From Bradyrhizobium sp. AUGA SZCCT0176 (GTDB lineage Bacteria > Pseudomonadota > Alphaproteobacteria > Rhizobiales > Xanthobacteraceae), in NCBI RefSeq assembly GCF_018130145.1, contig NZ_JAFCMB010000009.1, positions 62,001 to 126,000 of the forward strand: 64,000 nt of DNA, written 5' to 3'. The position numbers and the translations under genes were made by a program. How positions within the stretch are numbered: position 1 is the stretch's first letter; the number at the start of each line of letters is the position of its first letter. Shown here piece by piece: positions 17,908-27,128 of the stretch. A model generated the notes under the pieces. It saw only the letters and a program-made list of their open reading frames with translations. It searched no databases and was not told the origin of the DNA.

Positions 17908-19428
17908 TCATCGCCCGAGCGATTTCTTGATACCGTTCAGTCCAAGGCGCAGGAAGGGGTCGGAATGAATATAATAGAATTGGACGCCTTTTTCGCGCCA
18001 ATGCGGCAATTCGTCGGCCGTCACCAGCGTACCAGCAATCTTGCCGGCGGCGCGTATCTTGTCGACGGTGAAACCGACCTTGTCGATAACGGCCTGTGGG
18101 CGGGGTTGACCGAAGGCTGGCGCCGGCGGGTATCCCATGTTTTGCGACAGGTCGCCGGGGCCGATGAAGAACACGTCGATCCCTTCCACCGCGAGGAGTT
18201 CGTCGATATTGCCGATCGCCTCCAGCGTCTCGACCATCGAGACGACTAGCCGCTTTTCGTGATCGGCCGGACAGGCGTAGCGAACCGCATCGACGATAGC
18301 GCGGGCCTGATCCGCGGTATCGACCATAGGCACCATCAGGCCATCAGCCCCGGCATTCAGATAGCGGATTAGCAGCGAGCGCTGGTGGGAATCCGGCCGT
18401 ACGATCGCGGCCCCGCCGGCACCACGTATGACCTGCGCGGCATTCCGCACATCCTCGAAACCCCACGCACCATGCTCGCAGTCGACGAAGATCGAGTCCG
18501 CGCCAAGCTCCACCAGCCGCGCCGAGAGGCTGGCCGATACATGATGGGGATTGAACATGGTGATCGCCTCACCCTTCGACAGGCGTTCGCGCAGCTTGGC
18601 TCCATTCATGGCCGTTCCTTCCGGTCTATCTCTTGGCTTGTCGGGGGTGTCGTCCGGCGCGCCGACCCAGCGCGCGGTCTCGATATCGGCTGACGTATCG
18701 CGCATGAAGGTCGGGCAGATCTGCAATTCGGGAATCATCGCGCCCTTCTGCAGGCTGGCGCAGAGCAGCACCGCCCGGGCCACGTCATACGGATCGAGCA
18801 TCACGGCACGTTCGCTCTCCAGCGGCGGTCGCGCGCGATTGTCCATGATCGGCGTGTTGGTCTCGCCGGGCAGGATCGTGGTCGCGCGGATCCCCTGGTT
18901 GCGGTAGGTGTTGTGCAGGAAGGTCATGAAGTTCTTCACGCCCGCCTTCGCCGCGCCATACGCAGCACCGCCCAGCAGGTTCGGATTGAGCGCCGCGAGC
19001 GACGACACGGTGATGATCGTACCCTCGCCTTTTGCGATCATGCCCGGCAGCACCGCCTGGGTGAGGTTGAATACCGCGGTGAGGTTGACGTTGACCGTGG
19101 AATTCCATTCCTCCTCGCCGATGAAGCGGGCGTTCAACACTTTGCTGGCACTGCCGGCATTGTTCACGAGAATGTCGACAGCGCCGACAATGGCGCCGAC
19201 CCACGCAACCGCTTCAAGGATCGCCGCGCGAGACTCGATATCGAGGGACCGGCTGATCGCTCGGCCGCCCTGCTTCTTGATCTCCGCTGCGACTTCCTCA
19301 AGCGGTTCGATCCGGCGGCCGGTGAGCACGACGGTCGCGCCTTCCCGCGCCAGCAGGATAGAAGCCTCCCGACCGATGCCGGTGCCGGCGCCGGTGACGA
19401 GGGCTATCTTCCCATCGATCAGACCCAT
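17908..19428 (-). CDS. Fused short-chain dehydrogenase and HpcH/HpaI-type aldolase
   Basis: One uninterrupted 506-codon frame. Residues 1-250 are an SDR: TGAGTGIG near residue 12, NNAG near 92, and catalytic SSLAALNPNLLGGAAYGAAKAG. Residues 274-506 are a class II pyruvate aldolase of the HpcH/HpaI family: FVDCEHGAWGFEDV, MVPMVDTADQARAIV, VFFIGPGDLSQNMG, with acidic metal ligands present. An internal ATG at 18609 (MNGAKLRERL) has GGAAGGA seven bases upstream, so the aldolase could also start separately. The missing stop between the two suggests a natural fusion or a lost stop codon. HyuB ends eight bases upstream; all belong to one operon. The aldolase would cleave a 4-hydroxy-2-oxo acid to pyruvate and an aldehyde. 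Confidence 0.85.
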   Translation of the reverse strand: MGLIDGKIALVTGAGTGIGREASILLAREGATVVLTGRRIEPLEEVAAEIKKQGGRAISRSLDIESRAAILEAVAWVGAIVGAVDILVNNAGSASKVLNARFIGEEEWNSTVNVNLTAVFNLTQAVLPGMIAKGEGTIITVSSLAALNPNLLGGAAYGAAKAGVKNFMTFLHNTYRNQGIRATTILPGETNTPIMDNRARPPLESERAVMLDPYDVARAVLLCASLQKGAMIPELQICPTFMRDTSADIETARWVGAPDDTPDKPRDRPEGTAMNGAKLRERLSKGEAITMFNPHHVSASLSARLVELGADSIFVDCEHGAWGFEDVRNAAQVIRGAGGAAIVRPDSHQRSLLIRYLNAGADGLMVPMVDTADQARAIVDAVRYACPADHEKRLVVSMVETLEAIGNIDELLAVEGIDVFFIGPGDLSQNMGYPPAPAFGQPRPQAVIDKVGFTVDKIRAAGKIAGTLVTADELPHWREKGVQFYYIHSDPFLRLGLNGIKKSLGR

Positions 19429-19436
19429 GATGTCTC

Positions 19437-21113
19437 CTATTCGGCGGCCGCAGGCGTCGCGCGCGTGTGGCGGTAGATTTCCCGGGCCGCCTCAGGGGTA
19501 ATCAGTCCCTCCGCGAGATCAAGTTCGATCAGTTCGCCGACGCGCTCGGACGTCCGGCCCCATCCGCCGCCGCCGGGCGTTTCGACCTCGAGCCGATCGC
19601 CGGTCTTCAGCACGACCTTACCTTTCGGAAATTGCGGCTGGCCATTTTTTTGCACCTTCCCGGCGCTCCCGGACTGGCCATCCACCACACCGAAGCAGGG
19701 ATGCCGCACGCGCTCAGAGGCCAAATAGATGCTCATGGGGCCCTTGCCGAGATTGCGCAGGATCACGCGCTGGCCGAGCCCTCCGCGATATTTGCCGGCG
19801 CCACCCGAGTCCGCAATCAGTTCCTTGCACTCGGTCAGAACGGGCACGGCGATCTCAAACATCTCGATCGCCGTTACCTTGCAGTTCGACGGAAAACTCA
19901 GGGTGTCGAGACCGTCAATCTCCGATCGCGCGCCCTGCCCGCCATGGAAGTTCTGGACCGAGCCGTACTGCGTGCCATCGTCGCGCTGGCCGACGCAATT
20001 GGCGGCCCATATCGGCGCACCGCCGCTGTCGCCCATCACCTTGTCCGGAACCACGTTCTCCAGCGCCTTGAAAATCAGCGAGGGGATGACGTGCCCGATC
20101 AGATTGCGCGAATTGCCCGCCGTCCATGCGTTCGGATTGAGGATGGAGCCTTCCGGCGCTTCGTCGGTGATCGGGGTGATACAGCCTTCATTGTTAGGCG
20201 TGTCGGGGTCCAGCAGGCATTTCAGGGCATAGACCGAATGGGCGTAACGGTAGTTGGTCCGGCAATTGATCGAGTGCAACACCTGGTCCGACGAGCCGGC
20301 ATAGTCGACGTGAATGGAATCGTCCCGCACGATCACGGCCGCCTTCAGCTTGACGTCGACATCGTAGCCGTCGAGCAGCACTTCTGCCGTGTACGTGCCG
20401 TTGGGCCATTGGCGGATCGCCTTGCGGGTCTGCGCTTCCGAACGCGAATGGATGGCGTCGGCGAGATCGTCGATCTCGTCGAGCTCGTATTCATCCAGGA
20501 ATTTCAGCAGCTCGCGTCCCATGACATTATTCGCCGCCACCATCGACTCGAGATCGCCCAGCACTTCCGTCGGCAGGCGCACGGACGCGGCGATGATGTC
20601 GAGCACGTCTTGGTTCGGAACGCCGGCCTTGTGCAGCTTGACGATCGGGAAGCGAATGCCTTCCTCAAAGATGTCGCTGGCCTCCGAATGCAGCGGCCTT
20701 CCGCCGACATCAGGCAAATGCGCGATCGAGCCGGCATAGGCGACGACCTTGCCGTTCTTGAAGATCGGCGTAATCATGGTGACGTCGGGCAGATGGCCGG
20801 TGCCGATCTCGGGGTCGTTGGTGGCGAGCACGTCGCCTTCGCTGAGCGTCTCGGCTGGAAACTTCGGCAGAAAATACTTTTGTGCGGCGACCGGCAGTGA
20901 CGTGATGAACACCGGGATCGACCACGTGCATTGGGCAAGCGCCCGGCCGCGGCTGTCCAGCAACACGGTCACATAATCGTGGTTCTCGCGTACGATCGGT
21001 GAGAAGGCGGTACGTCCCAAAACATTGTCGGCCTGATCGGCGATGAAGATCAGGCGATTCCACATCACCTGGAGATTGATCGGATCGTTGAAATCGGGGG
21101 TATTTTTCGACAT
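19437..21113 (-). CDS. hyuB: HyuB family subunit (hydantoinase/oxoprolinase B)
   Basis: A 558-residue protein of the hydantoinase B/oxoprolinase family. Typical segments include FSPIVRENHDYVTVLLD near residue 40, GDVLATNDPEIGTGHLPDV, and the C-terminal glycine-rich TPGGGGWG near 520. With HyuA it forms an ATP-dependent enzyme that opens cyclic amides (N-methylhydantoin, 5-oxoproline); relatives are acetone and acetophenone carboxylases. The gene starts 12 bases after hyuA and is followed eight bases later by the SDR-aldolase fusion. This places ring opening and carbon-skeleton breakdown in one operon. Confidence 0.92.
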   Translation of the reverse strand: MSKNTPDFNDPINLQVMWNRLIFIADQADNVLGRTAFSPIVRENHDYVTVLLDSRGRALAQCTWSIPVFITSLPVAAQKYFLPKFPAETLSEGDVLATNDPEIGTGHLPDVTMITPIFKNGKVVAYAGSIAHLPDVGGRPLHSEASDIFEEGIRFPIVKLHKAGVPNQDVLDIIAASVRLPTEVLGDLESMVAANNVMGRELLKFLDEYELDEIDDLADAIHSRSEAQTRKAIRQWPNGTYTAEVLLDGYDVDVKLKAAVIVRDDSIHVDYAGSSDQVLHSINCRTNYRYAHSVYALKCLLDPDTPNNEGCITPITDEAPEGSILNPNAWTAGNSRNLIGHVIPSLIFKALENVVPDKVMGDSGGAPIWAANCVGQRDDGTQYGSVQNFHGGQGARSEIDGLDTLSFPSNCKVTAIEMFEIAVPVLTECKELIADSGGAGKYRGGLGQRVILRNLGKGPMSIYLASERVRHPCFGVVDGQSGSAGKVQKNGQPQFPKGKVVLKTGDRLEVETPGGGGWGRTSERVGELIELDLAEGLITPEAAREIYRHTRATPAAAE

Positions 21114-21125
21114 CGCGCGCCGTCC

Positions 21126-23189
21126 TCAGAGAATGTTGATCACGAGATTGCCGTGCCCGTCGACATGAGCGATGCCGCTTGGACCAACGACAGCCGTGGA
21201 CTCGCGCTGCTCGATGATGGCCGGGCCCTTCACCGGCTGATCGAGCGGGAGCTTGTAATGATCGTAGACGGGCGTCTCGACGTAGGCGCCCAGCTCGTTG
21301 AAGTACACCGATCGCTTGCCCTTGAGGGCGTCTGCGACCTCCGCTTGATGTGGACGGGTGACCTGATCCTTGCCGCCGCTGGAACGAAGCCGCCAGGTGA
21401 TGACCTCGAGCGACGCCGCTACGGTTCGGCCAAACAGCTCGCGATAGAGCTTGGTGAAGTTGTCCATCAACTGCCGGAGAAATTCGTCCTTCGGCAAATT
21501 ACGGTCAGGCAACGCAACCGTAATCTCGTGGCCCTGCCCGACATAGCGCATGTCGACGGTGTAACGGTTGGTGATCGCCGCTTTCGCGACGCCGGCAGCG
21601 CTCACGACTTCGGCTCCTTGTGCGGCCAGATCGTCAAGCAGCAGCCGCATTCCGTCAAAATCCCAATTGTCTACGCCCATCGGGAAACTGGCGGACAGAT
21701 CCACGGCAACAGGCGCGATGAGGAGCCCGATTGCTGATGTGACCCCGGCACCCGTCGGGCAGATGATGCGCTTGATGCCGAGCTTGCGCGCGATCCCGTA
21801 GGCATGCACCGGACCGGCGCCGCCGAAAGCCACCATCGGCAGCGAGCGTGGATCGACGCCAAGGTCGGTCGCATGCATGGCCGCCGCCTTGCTCATGGAT
21901 TCATTGACGAGGTCGTGGATACCCCAGGCGCAGCGGTCGACGCTGACGTCGAGCGCGGTTGCAAGCTTTTTCATCGCCTCCTGGGCTGCATCTTTCGAGA
22001 CCTTGAACGAGCCGCCGACGAAGGATTCGACGCCCATATAACCGAGCAGGATGTCGGCGTCGGTGACGGTCGGCTCGGTGCCGCCGCGCTGGTAGGCCGC
22101 CGGACCCGGAAGCGCGCCGGCCGAGCGCGGACCGACATCGAGAAGACCAAGCGGATTCTTTGCAGCGATGGATCCGCCGCCCGCGCCGATCTCGATCATC
22201 TGGATCGACTGGATCTTGAGCGGAAAACCGGACCCTTTGCGGAAGCGCTGATAATGCGCCACTTCGAGGTCGGCGCCGACGGTGGGCTCGCCATTCGGGA
22301 TCAGACAGAGCTTGGCCGTGGTGCCGCCCATGTCGAACGAAAGCACGCTCGCCTCGCCCGCTGTTCTGCCGAATTCGGCGGCAGCGACCGCACCGGCGGC
22401 GGGCCCCGACTCAATCAGACGCACCGGCAATTCGGCGGCGCGCAGGCTGGGAACCAGGCCGCCGGACGACGTCATCCACAACACCTGCCGGTCGATACCC
22501 TTGTTGGCGAATTCGCGCTGCAAATGGGCGACGTGGCCGGCCATCTGCGGCCGGGTATAGGCATTGACGACCGTCGTCGAGGCGCGATCGAACTCGCGCA
22601 CTTCCGGACAAACTTCCGAGGAAAGTGATACGAAGATGTCGGGGCTCTCTTCCCGCAGCAGCGCGGCAATGCGCTGTTCGTGCTTCGGGTATTTGTAGGC
22701 GTGCAGCAGGCAGACCGCGACGGATTTGATGCCCTTGCTACGCAGCCGCCCGGCGATCTCCCGGATGGCGTCTTCCTTCAATTCGGTGACCACGGCGCCA
22801 TCGGCAGTCATGCGCTCCTCGGCACCGAAACTGTTGGCGCGCGTGACCAGCGGATCGGGATATCGGAGGTTCAGGTCATAGAGATCGTAGCGGCCCTCGT
22901 TGCGGATGCGCAGCATGTCCTGGAAGCCGGCGGTCGAGATGAAACCGGTTTCCACACCCTTGCGTTCGAGAACGGCGTTGGTGACGACGGTGGTGGCGCC
23001 GAGCACCTGGAGTTTGGCCAGATCGATCACGCTGGCAAAGCGGTCGAGCAATTCCGTCGCACCCTGCACCACGGCCTCCGCCGGATTTTTCGGCGTGCTC
23101 AAAACCTTGTGCAGATGCAATTCGCCGTCGTCGTCGAGCAGGGCGAAATCGGTGAAGGTGCCCCCGGTATCAAATGCGAGCTTGGCCAT
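21126..23189 (-). CDS. hyuA: HyuA family subunit (hydantoinase/oxoprolinase A)
   Basis: A 687-residue ATPase subunit of the hydantoinase A/oxoprolinase family. The N-terminal FDTGGTFTDFALLDDDGELH and the second nucleotide-fold segment SFDMGGTTAKLCLI near residue 285 are hallmarks, and VAFGGAGPVHAYGIARKLGI near 465 is the third. Length matches the N-methylhydantoinase A/acetone carboxylase beta class. Together with HyuB it would phosphorylate and open a cyclic amide. It is the first gene after a 159-base gap below the LysR gene, which contains a strong inverted-repeat operator, so the hyuAB-aldolase unit probably starts here. Confidence 0.92.
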   Translation of the reverse strand: MAKLAFDTGGTFTDFALLDDDGELHLHKVLSTPKNPAEAVVQGATELLDRFASVIDLAKLQVLGATTVVTNAVLERKGVETGFISTAGFQDMLRIRNEGRYDLYDLNLRYPDPLVTRANSFGAEERMTADGAVVTELKEDAIREIAGRLRSKGIKSVAVCLLHAYKYPKHEQRIAALLREESPDIFVSLSSEVCPEVREFDRASTTVVNAYTRPQMAGHVAHLQREFANKGIDRQVLWMTSSGGLVPSLRAAELPVRLIESGPAAGAVAAAEFGRTAGEASVLSFDMGGTTAKLCLIPNGEPTVGADLEVAHYQRFRKGSGFPLKIQSIQMIEIGAGGGSIAAKNPLGLLDVGPRSAGALPGPAAYQRGGTEPTVTDADILLGYMGVESFVGGSFKVSKDAAQEAMKKLATALDVSVDRCAWGIHDLVNESMSKAAAMHATDLGVDPRSLPMVAFGGAGPVHAYGIARKLGIKRIICPTGAGVTSAIGLLIAPVAVDLSASFPMGVDNWDFDGMRLLLDDLAAQGAEVVSAAGVAKAAITNRYTVDMRYVGQGHEITVALPDRNLPKDEFLRQLMDNFTKLYRELFGRTVAASLEVITWRLRSSGGKDQVTRPHQAEVADALKGKRSVYFNELGAYVETPVYDHYKLPLDQPVKGPAIIEQRESTAVVGPSGIAHVDGHGNLVINIL

Positions 23190-23333
23190 TGTTTCCTCGG
23201 CGCGACGGTTCTGCAGGCAGCGCGGGAACGGTCCCGAACGACCCGATGAATCATCGAGCCCGGATCACTGGAATCCCGTTATGGTTGAGGCTACGGGATG
23301 CAACTGGCGCCAGCCAACACAAGTGCGGTCTGC

Positions 23334-23356
23334 CGCCATAGACTTTGGTTATGGCG
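23334..23356. promoter_or_regulatory. LysR-type operator, ATA-N9-TAT inverted repeat
   Basis: CGCCATA (23334-23340) and TATGGCG (23350-23356) form a perfect seven-base inverted repeat spaced by nine bases, giving ATA-N9-TAT. This is the consensus reported for Nac-type LysR proteins. It lies about 145 bases before hyuA and overlaps the stop codon of the LysR gene. The same repeat, with flanking identity, occurs at 30336. Confidence 0.75.
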
Positions 23357-24290
23357 CCGCCCGGATCCCCTGCGGGTGCTTGCGCATCAGTTTCTCCACC
23401 ACATCGAGGAGCACCGATCGGACCGCCACTGCGGGTTCCGACAGCGGTAGATGATCGGAGGTGCAAAGCGAGACCGTGGCCTCGATCACCGGACGCACCA
23501 GGCGCCTTATATCAGCGCCGGCAAAGCTCGAGGCGCCGGCGGCGACAGAGGCAGGCAATATCGTCGAACCGAGACCGTCCATGACCGCCGCCCCCAGCGA
23601 CGAGACCGACTCGATTTCGGAGGCCACGTTAGGGACGACCCGCGCCCGGGCAAGGGATTCGTCGATCAGGCGGCGCAGAAAGTGGCCCCTGCTCGGCAAC
23701 AGCAGCGCAACATCGGTGAGGGACGAAAGCGGCAGCGCCTCGGTCGCCGGCTTGTCGAATGCAGTTCCCGGGGGCGATACCAAAAACAGTTCCTCCCGAA
23801 ACAAGGGCCGCAACACGACCCCCTTGATCGGCTCCGAACCATAGATGATCGCCATGTCCATCTTGCCGGTCATGATCAACTCGCTCAGCACATGACCGAA
23901 GCTGTCATTGATATGGACGATGATCTGGGGATGAAGCACCCTCATCTCCTTCAGGATCGGCAAGGACAGCGCACTCGACGTCGAATAGGTCGCAAGGCCG
24001 ATCGAGACCCGCCCGGCCAAGGATTTCGAGGAGTTATCGATGTCGATCTTCGCCTGCTCGATCTGCTTGAGTAGCAATTGTGCATGCCGATACAATACGA
24101 GGCCGGCCTCGGTCGGCGTGATGCCAGTGTTGCTGCGTGTCAGCAGCTTGTGTTTGAAATGGCTCTCAAGGGCTGCGACCTGCTGGGACAGCGCGGGCTG
24201 AGCGGTACGCAGGATGCTGGCGGCGCGGGATACGCTGCCGGCGTCGACGATCTTCACGAAGCTCTTCAGTTTGGTGAAATCAACGCTCAT
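23349..24290 (-). CDS. LysR-family regulator, Nac/Cbl-like
   Basis: A 313-residue LysR regulator. The N-terminus (MSVDFTKLKSFVKIVDAGSV, AASILRTAQPALSQQVAALE, GITPTEAGLVLYRHA) is very close to the Nac subfamily, known from nitrogen-limited enteric bacteria. A two-lobe effector domain follows. The ATG at 24290 was chosen because the HTH begins directly there; the open frame reaches 24368. It lies between the aminotransferase and hyuA on the same strand. Matching operators before hyuA and before the Liv receptor gene suggest it controls both units. A separate palindrome at 24306 sits in its own leader. Confidence 0.9.
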   Translation of the reverse strand: MSVDFTKLKSFVKIVDAGSVSRAASILRTAQPALSQQVAALESHFKHKLLTRSNTGITPTEAGLVLYRHAQLLLKQIEQAKIDIDNSSKSLAGRVSIGLATYSTSSALSLPILKEMRVLHPQIIVHINDSFGHVLSELIMTGKMDMAIIYGSEPIKGVVLRPLFREELFLVSPPGTAFDKPATEALPLSSLTDVALLLPSRGHFLRRLIDESLARARVVPNVASEIESVSSLGAAVMDGLGSTILPASVAAGASSFAGADIRRLVRPVIEATVSLCTSDHLPLSEPAVAVRSVLLDVVEKLMRKHPQGIRAAP

Positions 24291-24305
24291 GGCCCCGCCG
24301 CTTCG

Positions 24306-24324
24306 ATCCTGCAAGATGCAGGAT
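24306..24324. promoter_or_regulatory. Palindrome upstream of the LysR gene
   Basis: ATCCTGCA and TGCAGGAT form a perfect eight-base inverted repeat with three bases between. It ends 16 bases before the LysR start codon, a position suited to repression or autoregulation. It does not resemble the ATA-N9-TAT operators, so another regulator or an mRNA structure is possible. Confidence 0.4.
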
Positions 24325-24393
24325 AGGTCGATGACGACAGGAGAACAAGGCGCTGCCGGCCCGGGCACTGTCGGCCCGGGTACTCCCGCCGCC

Positions 24394-25602
24394 TCAGCGC
24401 AGGTCGGCGCACGCCTTCTCGATGCGGTCGCACGCCTCCTTGATCATCTCCATCGATGTCGCGGTCGAAAGCCGGAAATACGGCGAAAGCCCATAGGCCG
24501 CGCCGTGGACCGACGCGACCCCGCCCTTGTCGAGGAGGTAGAGGACGAAGTCGAGGTCGCTGCCGATCGCCTTGCCCTCCGGCGTGACCTTGCCGATGGC
24601 ACCGGCACAGCTCGGATAGAGATAGAACGCGCCGTCCGGCACGAGGCAGCGCAGATGAGGCACAGCATTCAGGCGGGCGCAGGCATAATCGCGGCGCTCC
24701 CGGTAGAGCTTGACGCTTTCGCCGACGAAGCTCTGCTCGGCGACAAGCGCGTGTGCCGCGGCGGCCTGGCTGATCGAGGACGGACAGGACGACATCTGCG
24801 ACTGCAGCTTGTTGATCGCCGCGATCAGGCCGGCGGGACCTGCGGCGTAGCCGATGCGCCAGCCGGTCATCGCGTATGATTTCGAAACACCGTTGGTAAG
24901 AAGGATGCGATCCCTGAGCGCCGGCACCACTGCCGCGATCGTCGTCATCGGCTCGTCGCGGAACCAGATCTGATCGTAGATGTCGTCGGACAGCACCATG
25001 ACATGTGGATGGCGGAGCAGCACCTCGCCCAGTGCCTGGAGTTCGGCCTGATCATAGGCGGCGCCCGTCGGGTTCGAGGGCGTATTGAGGATCAACCATC
25101 GCGTTCGCGGCGTGATCGCCGCCTCCAGCGCGGCCGGGGTCAATTTGAAGCCGACGTTCTCGGAGCACGCAACGATAACAGGCTTGCCGTCGTTGGCAAT
25201 CACCATGTCCGGATATGACACCCAGTACGGTGCGGGGATGATGACTTCCGCGCCCTCCTCCACGCTTGCCATCAATGCCAGGAAAAGGATCTGCTTGGCG
25301 CCGCCGCCGACACAGATTTCGCTTTCCACATAGTCAAGTCCAAGGCGGCGCTTGTAGTCGGACATGATCGCAGCGCGCAGCCCCGGTGTCCCATTGACGG
25401 CGGTATATTTGGTCTCGCCGGCGTCGATCGCCGCGTGCGCAGCGGCCTTGACGTGGTTCGGGGTGTCGAAATCCGGCTCGCCGATCGTCATATCGACGAT
25501 GTCGTGCCCGGCGGCCTTCAACTCGCGCACGCGAGCCGCGGCGGCCGTGGTCGGGGAAATCTTGATGCGCGACACACGCGCGGCAGGTACGAAGATGGTC
25601 AC
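24394..25602 (-). CDS. Aspartate-type aminotransferase, PLP-dependent class I
   Basis: A 402-residue fold-type I aminotransferase of the AspC/AlaT class. Lys241 in LLTNGVSKSYAMTGWRIGYA is the PLP Schiff-base lysine, NTPSNPTG (173-180) supplies the cofactor contact, and YFRLSTA near residue 383 has the carboxylate-binding arginine. Such enzymes move the amino group from an acidic or branched amino acid to 2-oxoglutarate. The gene follows livF by 22 bases, so the amino acid is probably the transported compound or a product of the HyuAB step. Exact specificity cannot be read. Confidence 0.9.
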   Translation of the reverse strand: MTIFVPAARVSRIKISPTTAAAARVRELKAAGHDIVDMTIGEPDFDTPNHVKAAAHAAIDAGETKYTAVNGTPGLRAAIMSDYKRRLGLDYVESEICVGGGAKQILFLALMASVEEGAEVIIPAPYWVSYPDMVIANDGKPVIVACSENVGFKLTPAALEAAITPRTRWLILNTPSNPTGAAYDQAELQALGEVLLRHPHVMVLSDDIYDQIWFRDEPMTTIAAVVPALRDRILLTNGVSKSYAMTGWRIGYAAGPAGLIAAINKLQSQMSSCPSSISQAAAAHALVAEQSFVGESVKLYRERRDYACARLNAVPHLRCLVPDGAFYLYPSCAGAIGKVTPEGKAIGSDLDFVLYLLDKGGVASVHGAAYGLSPYFRLSTATSMEMIKEACDRIEKACADLR

Positions 25603-25624
25603 GGTAGCTTCCTCTGAACGATGA

Positions 25625-26365
25625 TCAGTGTTCGGCTTTGGCCTCGCCCCGCATCCGGCCCGTCAGGAAGAGCTCGCCGAGCTCATCGTGGGTGATGTCC
25701 GCAGGCCTGCCGTCCCAGATTACCTTGCCGAGACGCAGGATGACCGCGCGGTGCGCGACTTCCATTGCCTTCTTGGTATTCTGCTCGACGAGCAGGATGG
25801 TTTGCCCGCCGGCGTTGATGCGCAGCAATTCGTTGAAGACGATGGCAATGGCCGCCGGGGAAAGACCGACCGACGGTTCGTCGACGAGCAGTATCTTCGG
25901 CCGTTGCAGGACGGCCATCGCCACCTCAAGCAATTGCTGCTCGCCGCCCGACATGTTGCCGGCCAGTGTGTTGCGTCGCGCTTTCAGGATCGGAAACAGG
26001 TCATAGACATAGTCGCGGTCGGCCCTGACCCTGGCGTCGCGAAGCGTATAGGCGGCCATTTGGAGATTCTCGTCGATCGTCATGACCGGAAAATTGCAGC
26101 GGCCCTGCGGCACGAAGGCGATGCCTTCGGCGAGGATCGCCCGCGACTTGTAGCCGGCGATATTCTTGCCCTGCCATTCGATGCTGCCGTCCTTGATCGT
26201 CGTCATGCCATAGAGCGACTTCAGGAGCGTCGACTTGCCCGCGCCGTTCGGCCCCATCAGCGCGACAAATTGCCCCTGCGGCACGTCGAGGTCGACGCCG
26301 TTGAGGATATCGAGCGAACCGTAGCCGGCGCGCAGACCCTTGATCGAGAGACTGGGATCAACCAC
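25625..26365 (-). CDS. livF: Branched-chain amino-acid-type ABC transporter ATPase (LivF)
   Basis: A 246-residue ATPase with Walker A GPNGAGKST, signature MSGGEQQLLEVAMAVLQ, Walker B ILLVDEPS and a switch region LLVEQN, matching LivF. A GTG at 26365 overlaps the stop of livG by eight bases and places the Walker A at the usual position; the frame extends to 26479 but that part is livG in another frame. It works with LivG as the nucleotide-binding pair of the Liv permease. Confidence 0.92.
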   Translation of the reverse strand: MVDPSLSIKGLRAGYGSLDILNGVDLDVPQGQFVALMGPNGAGKSTLLKSLYGMTTIKDGSIEWQGKNIAGYKSRAILAEGIAFVPQGRCNFPVMTIDENLQMAAYTLRDARVRADRDYVYDLFPILKARRNTLAGNMSGGEQQLLEVAMAVLQRPKILLVDEPSVGLSPAAIAIVFNELLRINAGGQTILLVEQNTKKAMEVAHRAVILRLGKVIWDGRPADITHDELGELFLTGRMRGEAKAEH

Positions 26366-27128
26366 CGAGATAGGCCTCCCGCACCGCCGGGTTGCGAACG
26401 ATTTCGTCGGGTGTCCCTTCGGCCAGCTTGCGCCCCTGATCGAGCACGACGATTCGTTCGCAGATGTCGGTGACGACATCGATGTTGTGCTCGATCACCA
26501 GGAAGCTGACGCCAAATTTCTCGTTGGCGAAGCGGATGCTCTCGACGACGCGCTCGATCAGCTTGGGATTGATGCCGGCCATCGGCTCGTCGAGCAGGAT
26601 CAGTTTGGGCTCCGGCATCAGCATCGACGCGAACTGGATCAGCTTCTGCTGGCCTCCCGACAGTTTTCCGGCGGGCTGATGACGGACATCCCAGAGCCCG
26701 GCGATCTTGATAAATTCGCGCGCGCGTTCCCGCAACGCCTCGACACGGGCGCGCGCCATGGCACCGATTCCGAAAGTGGACCAGAGGTCCGGAAAGGTGA
26801 ACATCTGGCCCGCAATGACGAGGTTTTCCTCAACGTCGAGGGCGCTGAACACCACGGTCTTTTGGAACGAGCGCAGCATGCGGCCCTCGCGGGCGATGCG
26901 GTTGAGCGACCATCCCGTGATGTCCTGACCGTCGAGTTTCACCGCACCGGCGTTCGGCTTGGAGAGACCGGTCGCACAGTCGAAAAAGGTCGACTTGCCC
27001 GAGCCGTTCGGGCCGATAAGCCCGCAGATCTCGCCGCGATTGACATGCAGACTGACGTCATCGACCGCGCGCACCGCGCCGTAGGACTTGTGCAGTCCGG
27101 AGATTTCAAGGATGGGCAGACCGGTCAT
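26358..27128 (-). CDS. livG: Branched-chain amino-acid-type ABC transporter ATPase (LivG)
   Basis: A 256-residue ATPase with Walker A GPNGSGKST, signature KLSGGQQKLIQFASMLM, Walker B LILLDEPMAG and H-loop VIEHNID, all typical of LivG. The start overlaps the end of livM by four bases and the end overlaps livF, showing translational coupling in the liv operon. Confidence 0.93.
   Translation of the reverse strand: MTGLPILEISGLHKSYGAVRAVDDVSLHVNRGEICGLIGPNGSGKSTFFDCATGLSKPNAGAVKLDGQDITGWSLNRIAREGRMLRSFQKTVVFSALDVEENLVIAGQMFTFPDLWSTFGIGAMARARVEALRERAREFIKIAGLWDVRHQPAGKLSGGQQKLIQFASMLMPEPKLILLDEPMAGINPKLIERVVESIRFANEKFGVSFLVIEHNIDVVTDICERIVVLDQGRKLAEGTPDEIVRNPAVREAYLGG

Noticed and set aside
24355..24393. 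CGGCCCGGG direct repeats between the aminotransferase and LysR genes as a possible terminator.
   Set aside because: The repeats do not form a stable stem followed by a T tract on the minus strand.
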